NCBI GenBank assembly: GCA_902613655.1
Contig: CACMHR010000009.1
Location: forward strand, 1 to 25,908
DNA from: Anoxypelagibacter sp902613655
GTDB taxonomy: Bacteria > Pseudomonadota > Alphaproteobacteria > Pelagibacterales > Pelagibacteraceae
Direction of reading: 5' to 3'
Length of the DNA stretch: 25,908 nucleotides
Part shown: one piece after another, positions 1 to 7,322 of the stretch
Position numbering within the stretch: the stretch's first letter is position 1
How the letters are laid out: the number at the start of each line of letters is the position of its first letter
Made by a program: the position numbers and the translations under genes
Notes under the pieces: model-generated
The model's input: only the letters and a program-made list of their open reading frames with translations
Databases searched by the model: none
What the model was told of the DNA's origin: nothing

Positions 1-1
1 T

Positions 2-478
2 GATCCAATGAACGCAAAAGTAATTTTAAGTGAAATGGCAGAACATCTAATCGAAAACGATCAAGATAACGCATCTAAATATAAAGCTAATTTAAAAAAA
101 GCACACAAAGATTTAGACAAACTTACAAAACAAGTAAAATCTGAGCTAAATAAAGATTTCAAATCAATTGTTTTTCATGACGCCTACCAATATTTTGAAA
201 AAAGATTTGGTGTTAATGTCTTGGGAGCTTTTACAGTAAATACAGATGTATTACCTGGTGCAGAACAATTATCTGAGATTAGAGAAGTAATTGAACATGA
301 AAAAGTAAGCTGTGTGTTTTCTGAACCTCAATTTAACCCTGATATAATCAAAGCAGTAGCAAAAGACACAAATATTAAGACTGGAATTATAGATCCTTTA
401 GGAGCTACTTTAAATCCAGGGAAAACTTTGTATTTTGATTTAATTAAGAATATGTCTTCCTCTTTTAAAGGTTGTTAA
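2..478 (+). CDS. znuA: Zinc ABC transporter substrate-binding protein, ZnuA-like (3' part)
   Basis: This is the C-terminal half of a periplasmic metal-binding protein of the ZnuA/SBP_bac_9 family, which delivers Zn2+ to a ZnuBC transporter. The reading frame is open from base 2 and reads D-P before the first ATG at 8, like the family's LDP-x-NA motif, so the real start lies upstream of the window and the ATG at 8 is internal. Visible family marks are the long helical linker rich in Lys and Asp, FHDAYQYFEKRFG with the zinc-ligand His, and IDPLG near the C-terminus with the conserved acidic ligand. The signal peptide and first metal ligand are outside the window. The stop codon overlaps a small hairpin. 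The family call is strong; zinc rather than manganese specificity is inferred. Confidence 0.85.
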   Translation, partial: DPMNAKVILSEMAEHLIENDQDNASKYKANLKKAHKDLDKLTKQVKSELNKDFKSIVFHDAYQYFEKRFGVNVLGAFTVNTDVLPGAEQLSEIREVIEHEKVSCVFSEPQFNPDIIKAVAKDTNIKTGIIDPLGATLNPGKTLYFDLIKNMSSSFKGC

Positions 479-485
479 AAACCTT
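468..485 (+). terminator. Weak hairpin at the end of the znuA-like gene
   Basis: AAGGTT and AACCTT form a 6-bp stem with a 6-nt loop spanning the stop codon. The downstream tract is T-rich but interrupted (CTCATTATTTATT), so intrinsic termination is possible but weak. Confidence 0.3.
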
Positions 486-512
486 CTCATTATTTATTAA
501 TTAATGTATATA
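484..512 (+). promoter_or_regulatory. Putative native tRNA-Leu promoter, now upstream of the island
   Basis: TTCTCA (484-489) and TATATA (507-512) are separated by 17 nt, which would place the start near 519, just before the tRNA 5' half at 522. The -35 hexamer is poor and the call rests on spacing and position. If active, it would transcribe the tRNA half and continue into the leader of the helicase gene at 739. Confidence 0.35.
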
Positions 513-521
513 TGTGCCTCA

Positions 522-559
522 GCCCTCGTGGTGAAATGGTAGACACAAAGGACTTAAAA
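522..559 (+). repeat. Truncated tRNA-Leu(UAA): 5' half, attL-like
   Basis: These 38 nt are identical to 7234-7271, the 5' half of the intact tRNA-Leu(UAA). Identity begins at the first tRNA base and ends in the anticodon loop after CTTAAAA. Beyond 559 there is no anticodon 3' strand, variable arm, T arm or acceptor 3' strand, so it cannot make a tRNA. The arrangement is what remains when a tyrosine recombinase crosses over in the anticodon region and the incoming element restores the gene at the other junction. Confidence 0.85.
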
Positions 560-581
560 GGCAGAGGATTCACAATTTAGT

Positions 582-598
582 TAGTCTCTGGTAGTCTC
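582..598 (+). repeat. Two 7-nt direct repeats TAGTCTC, 10-bp phased
   Basis: TAGTCTC occurs at 582-588 and 592-598, a 10-bp period (about one helical turn), 23 nt from the end of the tRNA half. Short phased direct repeats beside an attachment core resemble arm-type recombinase or excisionase sites, but no such protein is encoded here and two short copies could be chance. Confidence 0.35.
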
Positions 599-683
599 AC
601 ACTATCTTAAATTCCATTAAATTCTGTATTTTAAAAAACTATTAATTATTTTTATTGGAAAATATGAATAATAAATTCCGTCA

Positions 684-714
684 AACTAGAACTAGACTAG
701 AACTTGAGGACATA
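684..714 (+). repeat. 31-nt direct repeat, left copy (CTAG-rich)
   Basis: It begins aactagaactagactagaac and continues TTGAGGACATA. It matches 7130-7160 at 29 of 31 positions (differences at 704 and 711). CTAG occurs three times within the first 20 nt. It lies in the leader of the helicase gene, 24 nt before its ATG and just upstream of a TATAAT at 721-726, so it could be a recombination site, a protein-binding site in the promoter, or both. Confidence 0.85.
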
Positions 715-738
715 GATATATATAATCAAATATAATTA

Positions 739-3700
739 ATGTCTTCAAAATTTTTTACAAACCAAGGAAACAATACTCTATTAAAAAAATTTGAAGGAAT
801 ATTCAAGAACACTAAAGTATATAGTTTTGATGCATTAGTTGGTTATTTAAGAGCATCAGGTTATTTTTCGATAAGAAAATATCTTAGAAAAGTTCCAAAA
901 GTGAGGATACTTGTTGGTATAAATGTTGATAGTATTATTAAAAAATTTCATAAGGTCGGTCTTGAATTTTCAAGTGATAGTGAGAAAATTTTAGAAGAAT
1001 TTTTAAAAGATCTTAAATTGGATATTCAAAACAGCAGTTATAACAAAGAGGTAGAGGAAGGAATTCTAGAATTTATCAAAGATATTAGTTCTAAAAAAAT
1101 TGAGATTGCAGCTCATCCTAGTAAAAATATTCACGCCAAAATTTATATTTTTAAACCAAAACCATTTAATGAACATAATTCTGGAAGTGTCATTTCAGGA
1201 TCATCAAATCTTACATCAACAGGTATTGGAGCTAAACGAGATTCTAACTATGAATTTAATGTTGAGCTCCGAGATTACGACGACGTTAATTATTCATCAA
1301 AAGAATTTGAAAAACTATGGAAAGAGGCAATTGACATTTTGCCAGCCGAAGTAGTCAAAGATAATATTAAAAAAATTAAAGAGGAAACATATTTAAACGA
1401 CTCAATTACGCCTTATGAATTATATTTCAAGCTTTTGATAGAATATTTTGGTGAAAGCGTTAATTTTGATCCTAGTTCAGTCAATGATCTTCCACCAAAA
1501 TATAAAAAATTAGATTATCAAGCTGATGCTGTGAATGAAGGCTTCATGCTTTTACAAAAACATAATGGTTTTTTTTTATCAGATGTAGTTGGTACAGGAA
1601 AAACTATAATTGCAACTATCATTGCAAAAAAACTTTTCAATCATGACCTATATAAATTTGGAAACATAAACAAGACACTAGTAATAGCACCCAGAACAAT
1701 CCAAGATGATTGGATAAAAGTTCTTAGTGATTTTGGGCTACAAAATTACGAATTTTTAGCAAATAGGAGTTTTCATAAACTTAATGAACCCAGATACGAC
1801 CCAAGTTCTTTTGATTTAATAATTGTAGATGAGGCACATAAATATAGGTCAGATACGGCCTCTTCATATAATGAACTACAAAAATTATGTAAGACACCAA
1901 CACAAAAAAAACTTGAAGATGGAACTCTGTTAGAAAAAAAAATAATACTTATTTCTGCTTCACCATTAAATAATTCACCAAAAGATATAAAAAATCAATT
2001 ATTATTATTTCAAGATGGAAAAAATTCTACATTAGAAATATCAAATATTGATTATTTCTTTAATAAAAAAATTGAAGAATACAAACTAATAAAAAAAGAA
2101 AAAGATAAAAAAATTATTAAATCTACAGTAGCAAAAATTTATGGAGAAATCAGAGAAAAAATAATAAGTCAAATAATGATAAGAAGAACAAGAACTGACT
2201 TACTATCCATAGATCAATATAAAAAAAATTTAGATGAACAAGGGGTAATATTTCCTGAAGTTGGAAAACCAAATAAACTTTTTTATAAATTAGATAATAA
2301 TTTGGACAATCTTTATGAAAAAACATTTTTAATTATATCTGATCTCAACTATGCAATTTATGATGAAATAAAAAATTTAAAACCAGATTTAAGAAAAAAA
2401 TATGATATTCCAGATGTGGCCTATTCAGCACTTGCAGATATAATGAAATCACTATTAGCGAAAAGATTGGATAGTAGTTTTGAAGCTTTTAAGCAATCTC
2501 TGGAAAATCTAGTTATAAAATTAAAATCAAAAATTAAGCAATTTGAAAAAGGTAAAATTTTTATTTCTTCAAATATCAAAGATTTAGATATTGCTGATTA
2601 TATTTTAGAAGATAGAGAAGATGAAATTGAAAATCAAATCATGGAAGATTTAGAACAGGGAGATATTTATACTCCTGATGATTTCGATAAAAACTTTAAG
2701 GAAAAATTATTGAATGATTATGAAATTTTACAGCCATTGTATGACCAATGGAAAGATATAAAAGATGATCCAAAGTATGATTTATTTTTAGATAAATTGG
2801 AGAACGAATTTTTTAATAAAGATATTAATTTACAGGAAAAAATTGTTGTTTTTTCAGAGTCAAAAGTTACAACAGATTATTTGGTTAAAAGACTTAAAAA
2901 TGATGGTTTTAAAAAGGTGTTAAGTATTGATGGATCAAATAGAGTTAAATTAAAAAGAGTCCTACAAAGTGAATTTGATCAAAATTATGAGGGAGCTCAA
3001 ACAAACAATTATAACATTTTGATTTCTACTGAAGTTTTAGCTGAAGGTATCAATCTGCACAGATCTAACCTAGTAATTAATTATGATACTCCCTGGAATT
3101 CAACACGATTAATACAAAGAATAGGTAGAGTTAATAGAATAGGTATAAAAGCTAAAAAAGTGCACGTTTATAATTTTTTTCCAACCTCAAATGTTGAGGG
3201 AGATATAAATTTAGAGCAAAAAGCATTTTTAAAATTACAATCTTTTCATGAGGCACTCGGTGAGGATAGTAAAATTTATCATGAGTCTGAAGAAACTAAA
3301 TCTTTTGGAATATTTGATAAAAATATAGAGGAGGAAAAAAATAAGAAGCTGTCCTATTTAATGGAATTACGAAAGTTTAAAGAAGAAAATGAAATATATT
3401 TTAGAAAATTAAAAGCGAAATCCAAAAGACAGAGAACTGGAAGAAAAAATAAAAAATTAAAAAAGGGAACAATTAGCTTTATAAGAAGCGAAAGAAGAAA
3501 TGGATTTTATTTTGTTGATAAAAAAAATACCATAGAGCCCAAAACATTTTTAGAAACTGCAGAAATATTTAAGTCAAATAAAAGCGAAAAATCCATAGAG
3601 ATACATAATGAACACCATAAACAAGTTGAAATTTCTATGAAAAAATTCGATGAAGAACAAAATGAAAAAGCTATAGAAAGTCAAACAGTTGATGTTAAAT

Positions 3701-4017
3701 TAGGCCCTCAAACAAAACAGGCCTTAGGATTTTTGGATGCCTGTTCTAGAGTTGATTTTTTAGATACACTAGAAAAAGAGAGTATAGAGTCTGCCAAAGA
3801 GGCTTTAAAATTATCAAAATTTATAGAATTACAAAGAGAAATAAATAGACAAAAAAATTTAGCAAAAAAGGCAAAACTATCAATAAATGAGACTGTTGAT
3901 GGATTACTAAAGATACTTAAAAAATATCCAATTAAAAATTCAGAAGTTACGGGAAAAAATTTATCAAAAAATCAGGTTCTTAATCCTGAAATTATAATAT
4001 CAGAATCTTTCAATTAA
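739..4017 (+). CDS. PLD-type nuclease fused to SF2 (SNF2-like) helicase, putative restriction subunit
   Basis: This is a 1092-aa two-domain protein, probably the ATP-dependent effector of a restriction-modification-like defence system. Residues about 20-200 form a phospholipase-D-like nuclease domain with one HxK motif (H132, K134), GSSN at 154-157 and a later NYEFN; the Asp of the classical HKD motif is not kept (K139). Residues about 255-480 are a helicase ATPase lobe with Walker A VVGTGKT (K288) and DEAH at 364-367. The second lobe holds ISTEVLAEGINL (about 760-770) and QRIGRVNRIG (about 792-801). The rest is Lys/Glu-rich and probably helical. There is no clear Shine-Dalgarno site; TATAAT at 721-726 and 731-736 is a possible -10. 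The stop abuts the methyltransferase ATG, so translation is probably coupled. Fusion of a PLD nuclease with a helicase recalls the CglI/NgoAVII systems and DISARM parts, but DISARM's other genes are absent. Confidence 0.85.
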   Translation: MSSKFFTNQGNNTLLKKFEGIFKNTKVYSFDALVGYLRASGYFSIRKYLRKVPKVRILVGINVDSIIKKFHKVGLEFSSDSEKILEEFLKDLKLDIQNSSYNKEVEEGILEFIKDISSKKIEIAAHPSKNIHAKIYIFKPKPFNEHNSGSVISGSSNLTSTGIGAKRDSNYEFNVELRDYDDVNYSSKEFEKLWKEAIDILPAEVVKDNIKKIKEETYLNDSITPYELYFKLLIEYFGESVNFDPSSVNDLPPKYKKLDYQADAVNEGFMLLQKHNGFFLSDVVGTGKTIIATIIAKKLFNHDLYKFGNINKTLVIAPRTIQDDWIKVLSDFGLQNYEFLANRSFHKLNEPRYDPSSFDLIIVDEAHKYRSDTASSYNELQKLCKTPTQKKLEDGTLLEKKIILISASPLNNSPKDIKNQLLLFQDGKNSTLEISNIDYFFNKKIEEYKLIKKEKDKKIIKSTVAKIYGEIREKIISQIMIRRTRTDLLSIDQYKKNLDEQGVIFPEVGKPNKLFYKLDNNLDNLYEKTFLIISDLNYAIYDEIKNLKPDLRKKYDIPDVAYSALADIMKSLLAKRLDSSFEAFKQSLENLVIKLKSKIKQFEKGKIFISSNIKDLDIADYILEDREDEIENQIMEDLEQGDIYTPDDFDKNFKEKLLNDYEILQPLYDQWKDIKDDPKYDLFLDKLENEFFNKDINLQEKIVVFSESKVTTDYLVKRLKNDGFKKVLSIDGSNRVKLKRVLQSEFDQNYEGAQTNNYNILISTEVLAEGINLHRSNLVINYDTPWNSTRLIQRIGRVNRIGIKAKKVHVYNFFPTSNVEGDINLEQKAFLKLQSFHEALGEDSKIYHESEETKSFGIFDKNIEEEKNKKLSYLMELRKFKEENEIYFRKLKAKSKRQRTGRKNKKLKKGTISFIRSERRNGFYFVDKKNTIEPKTFLETAEIFKSNKSEKSIEIHNEHHKQVEISMKKFDEEQNEKAIESQTVDVKLGPQTKQALGFLDACSRVDFLDTLEKESIESAKEALKLSKFIELQREINRQKNLAKKAKLSINETVDGLLKILKKYPIKNSEVTGKNLSKNQVLNPEIIISESFN

Positions 4018-7000
4018 ATGGAAAAGATAGAAATCAGAAAAATTCTTAATCAAAAATATAATAGAGAAAATTGGAAATCTTTTACAAAAAAGATTTTTAA
4101 TAATGTTGAATATTTTAAATCACCAAAATCAATAAAAACTAATAATGATAAGATATTAGATTTTGTTCAAATAGGAAATTTAAAATTAGATAATCAAAAA
4201 AATGTAGCACTTTTCGAACTTAGATTAATAAAAAATCTTAATATCTATAAAAATAAAATTGAATTGAGAAATATTGTAACAAAATTTATTGATCAATATT
4301 CTAATCATGGTGTTTTGGTTGTTTTTGACAATCAGGGGAGCGATTATAGATTAACATTTTCCTCAAAATATTCTGAATTTGACGAGAATGGAAATATAAT
4401 TGAGATAGAAACTTCTTCAAAACGCTATACTTACCTTTTAGGAGAAAATGAGTCATGCGCTACAGCAGCAGAAAGATTTCATTTACTTCATAAACAAAAG
4501 AAAAATATTAAGATTGATGATTTATTAGATGCATTTAATGTTGATAAAATTACTGATGAATTTTTTATTACTTATAAAAAACTTTTTCTCAAAATGTATG
4601 ATGAGATTGAAGAATTAAAAAAGAAAGATAAAAACATAGGCCGTACATTTCAAAAAAATAAAATTTCTAATGAGGAATTTGCAAAAAAATTTTTAGGTCA
4701 ATTAGTATTTCTTTATTTTGTACAAAAAAAAGGCTGGTTAGGTTTAAAAAAGGATAAGACTAATATTTTTGAAAAATGGGGAAAAGGAGATAAAAACTTT
4801 ATCAGAAATCTATTTGAAAAAAAATATTGTAAATATGAAAATTTTTTTAACGATGTGCTAGAACCGTTATTTGCTGCATTTTCTACAGATTTACCAGAAA
4901 ATTATTATTCAAAGTTAGATACCAAAATACCTTTTTTAAACGGAGGTTTGTTCGATCCAATCAAAAATTATGATTGGTTAGATACAAAAATCAACATTAG
5001 CAATAGTTTAATTGGAGAAATCTTAGACAATTTTGAAATGTATAATTTTACGATTCAAGAAGAAGATCCAGAGGAAAAAGAAGTTGCAATAGATCCAGAA
5101 ATGTTAGGAAAAGTTTTTGAAAATTTATTAGAAATAAAAGACAAAAAATCGAAAGGAACCTTTTATACTCCAAGAAAAATTGCAAAGTATATTTGTGAAG
5201 AATCATTAACAAATTATTTATTTAATAATTTTAAAGATGTTAAGAAAGATATATTTGAAAAAATAATTAACAACGTAGAAGAAAAAAATTTACAATCTTT
5301 CTTGTCAAAGAACTATGAAAATATTGACGAAAAATTAAAAGATATAAAGATATGTGATCCTGCAGTTGGATCAGGAGAGTTTCCCGTTGAATTGATGAAT
5401 CTTTGTGTATCTTTAAGACTAAAATTAAATGAATTTTTTAATAACAAAAAAAGAACAAGTTACAATATGAAAAGACATTTTATAAATAATTCTATTTATG
5501 GTGTTGATATTGAAGATTCAGCAATTGAAACTGCAAAACTAAGACTTTGGTTATCTTTAATTCTCGATGAAGATAATTATGAAAATATTCAACCATTACC
5601 AAATCTAGATTATAAAATTTTTAAGGGAAATAGTTTGCTTAAAATTGATGCCAATTCATTATTTGATGATTTTAATTCGAAGGATCTAATTAAACTTAAA
5701 AACGAATATTTTAATATCCATGAAATTAAGAAAAAAAATATATATAAAAAAAAAATTCAAGATAAATTTATTGAGATTCTAGGAACAGAAGACTCATTTG
5801 ATATTCAGATCATATTTGAAGAAGTTTTTAAAAGCAAAGGTGGTTTTGATATTATACTTGGTAATCCTCCTTATGTTCCTCTTCAGGATATTAAAGATAA
5901 AAATTTAAAAAAGAAATATCAGAGATTATTTAAATCTTATCACGGATATGGTGATCTTTATTGTTTATTTATAGAAAAATCATCAAATCTTATAAATGAG
6001 AAAGGAGTTGTATCCCTTATCACCTCAAATAAATGGATCAGAGCAATTTATGGCGAACCACTTAGAAATTATCTTAAAGACAATAATAGAATAATCAGTT
6101 TTATAGATTTTAAGTCAGTAAAAATTTTTAAAACTGCTGATGTTGATACTTCTATTATTGTTTATACAAAAGAAAAATTTGATGATTTTAAATTTTTAGA
6201 GATTAATTCTAAAAGTATATACTTGGATTTTATAACTAAGAAGAATAATATTTTTATTCCAATAAATACTCAAAGCTTAAAGGAAAGATTTTGGATACTT
6301 TCAAATGAACAAAATACTCAACTTTTTTTTAAGATTTATAATGAAAAAAATATATTAAAATTTGATAAAAATAGATTTAGGAGTGGTATTAAAACTGGTA
6401 TGATTGATGCTTTTGTAGTTGATACTTTACAAAAAAATATAATTACTAAATCATCTAAAAAAGAAAATAAAATCTTCAAAAAAATTTTAAGAGGCTCATC
6501 ATTTAAAAGATATACATTTGAATGGGAAGATTATTGGTTAATAAATTCTCACGGTGGTTACAAAGAATTTTCATCAATTAATTTAGAAAAGGATTTTCCT
6601 AAAACATTTAATCATGTCAAAAAATTTGAGACTAAATTAAAAAAAAGAACAGATAAGGTTTTAAAATGGACAAATTTAAGAAGTTGTGCTTATCTAGATG
6701 AGTTTGATTTACCAAAAGTTGCATGGATGGGCATGAATAGATCTTGGAAATTTTCTTATATTCCAGAGGATTATATAATGGATAACACCATAAGTTTTTT
6801 AGCAGACAAAGAATATGCTAAATTTTTAGTTGGTATTTATTCTAGTAAGTTACATAGATGGTTTTTCAAACAAATAGGCACAATGTTTGATGATGGTGGA
6901 TTTATGTGTAAAGTAGATACTGTTTCTCAATTCCCAATTAAAAAACCAACAAAAGATGAAAAATATAAAATTGAAAAATATGTTGATAAGATGATTAACA

Positions 7001-7095
7001 AATATGATCAAAAATTTGATGATGAAATTAACGAAATTGTTATGAAAATTTACAATCTGACAGAGAGTGAAAAGAAAATAATCAGAAATGATTAA
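4018..7095 (+). CDS. Eco57I/TaqI-type N6-adenine DNA methyltransferase with recognition domain
   Basis: This 1025-aa protein probably transfers a methyl group from SAM to adenine N6 and supplies target recognition for the cassette. SAM motif I is DPAVGSGEF at residue 447 onward and catalytic motif IV is NPPY at 616-619. A GTFYTPRKIAKYI segment before motif I is typical of Eco57I-class enzymes. The C-terminal quarter, with LVGIYSSKLHRWFF and QFPIKKP, resembles TaqI-type target-recognition domains. The first 150 residues look like a degenerate endonuclease-like domain: LFELRL (65-70) sits where PD-(D/E)xK enzymes have ExK, but Lys is replaced by Arg69. The ATG follows directly on the stop of the helicase gene with no Shine-Dalgarno site. 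The length and the separate helicase partner suggest a split Type ISP-like or BREX/PglX-like methylase; no BREX genes are nearby. The methyltransferase class is sure, the system type inferred. Confidence 0.9.
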   Translation: MEKIEIRKILNQKYNRENWKSFTKKIFNNVEYFKSPKSIKTNNDKILDFVQIGNLKLDNQKNVALFELRLIKNLNIYKNKIELRNIVTKFIDQYSNHGVLVVFDNQGSDYRLTFSSKYSEFDENGNIIEIETSSKRYTYLLGENESCATAAERFHLLHKQKKNIKIDDLLDAFNVDKITDEFFITYKKLFLKMYDEIEELKKKDKNIGRTFQKNKISNEEFAKKFLGQLVFLYFVQKKGWLGLKKDKTNIFEKWGKGDKNFIRNLFEKKYCKYENFFNDVLEPLFAAFSTDLPENYYSKLDTKIPFLNGGLFDPIKNYDWLDTKINISNSLIGEILDNFEMYNFTIQEEDPEEKEVAIDPEMLGKVFENLLEIKDKKSKGTFYTPRKIAKYICEESLTNYLFNNFKDVKKDIFEKIINNVEEKNLQSFLSKNYENIDEKLKDIKICDPAVGSGEFPVELMNLCVSLRLKLNEFFNNKKRTSYNMKRHFINNSIYGVDIEDSAIETAKLRLWLSLILDEDNYENIQPLPNLDYKIFKGNSLLKIDANSLFDDFNSKDLIKLKNEYFNIHEIKKKNIYKKKIQDKFIEILGTEDSFDIQIIFEEVFKSKGGFDIILGNPPYVPLQDIKDKNLKKKYQRLFKSYHGYGDLYCLFIEKSSNLINEKGVVSLITSNKWIRAIYGEPLRNYLKDNNRIISFIDFKSVKIFKTADVDTSIIVYTKEKFDDFKFLEINSKSIYLDFITKKNNIFIPINTQSLKERFWILSNEQNTQLFFKIYNEKNILKFDKNRFRSGIKTGMIDAFVVDTLQKNIITKSSKKENKIFKKILRGSSFKRYTFEWEDYWLINSHGGYKEFSSINLEKDFPKTFNHVKKFETKLKKRTDKVLKWTNLRSCAYLDEFDLPKVAWMGMNRSWKFSYIPEDYIMDNTISFLADKEYAKFLVGIYSSKLHRWFFKQIGTMFDDGGFMCKVDTVSQFPIKKPTKDEKYKIEKYVDKMINKYDQKFDDEINEIVMKIYNLTESEKKIIRND

Positions 7096-7129
7096 AATGA
7101 TAATAACTATTTAAAGGATTAAATAGAAT

Positions 7130-7160
7130 AACTAGAACTAGACTAGAACCTGAGGAGATA
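7130..7160 (+). repeat. 31-nt direct repeat, right copy (CTAG-rich)
   Basis: It matches 684-714 at 29 of 31 positions, in the same orientation, starting aactagaactagactagaac. It lies 34 nt after the methyltransferase stop and about 70 nt before the intact tRNA-Leu. With the left copy it brackets the two-gene cassette. Confidence 0.85.
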
Positions 7161-7172
7161 AAATAAAAAAAA

Positions 7173-7201
7173 TTTACTTATTCATCTTGTTCAATTATAA
7201 A
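7173..7201 (+). promoter_or_regulatory. Putative promoter of the restored tRNA-Leu
   Basis: TTTACT (7173-7178) and TATAAA (7196-7201) are separated by 17 nt, giving a start near 7208 and a leader of about 25 nt before the tRNA at 7234. It lies inside the island, which implies that the element brought its own promoter for the reconstituted tRNA. Confidence 0.4.
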
Positions 7202-7233
7202 TATTAGCATAAATACTCATGAAAATAACTCAT

Positions 7234-7318
7234 GCCCTCGTGGTGAAATGGTAGACACAAAGGACTTAAAATCCTTGCCCGTATGGGAGTGACAGTTCGA
7301 GTCTGTCCGAGGGCACCA
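7234..7318 (+). tRNA. tRNA-Leu(UAA), intact
   Basis: This 85-nt tRNA has acceptor strands GCCCTCG/CGAGGGC, an anticodon stem AAGGA/TCCTT around loop CTTAAAA (anticodon TAA), a long class II variable arm, a T arm GACAG-TTCGAGT-CTGTC and an encoded CCA. Its first 38 nt are duplicated at 522-559. The convergent oxygenase gene ends only 4 nt beyond the CCA, so termination of the tRNA transcript must fall within that gene's 3' end, which is T-rich on this strand. Confidence 0.97.
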
Positions 7319-7322
7319 AGAG

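Larger units (their letters stand above)
522..7271. mobile_element. tRNA-Leu(UAA)-associated defence island without integrase
   Basis: The segment is bounded by the tRNA-Leu 5' half on the left and its exact 38-nt copy inside the intact tRNA-Leu on the right. It contains only the two-gene helicase-nuclease/methyltransferase cassette, itself bracketed by 31-nt direct repeats. No integrase, excisionase, replication gene or phage structural gene is present, so it is either a decayed element or one mobilised in trans. The boundaries are seen directly; the integration history is inferred. Confidence 0.65.

Noticed and set aside
522..600. Second functional tRNA-Leu
   Set aside because: Only the first 38 nt match; the anticodon 3' strand, T arm and acceptor 3' strand are missing, so no cloverleaf can form.
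739..7095. Complete DISARM or BREX system
   Set aside because: No drmA, drmB, pglZ, brxC or brxL-like gene is present; only the helicase, PLD and methylase parts occur, in a different arrangement.
684..7160. CRISPR-like repeats
   Set aside because: Only two copies exist, 6.4 kb apart, with genes between them and no regular spacers.
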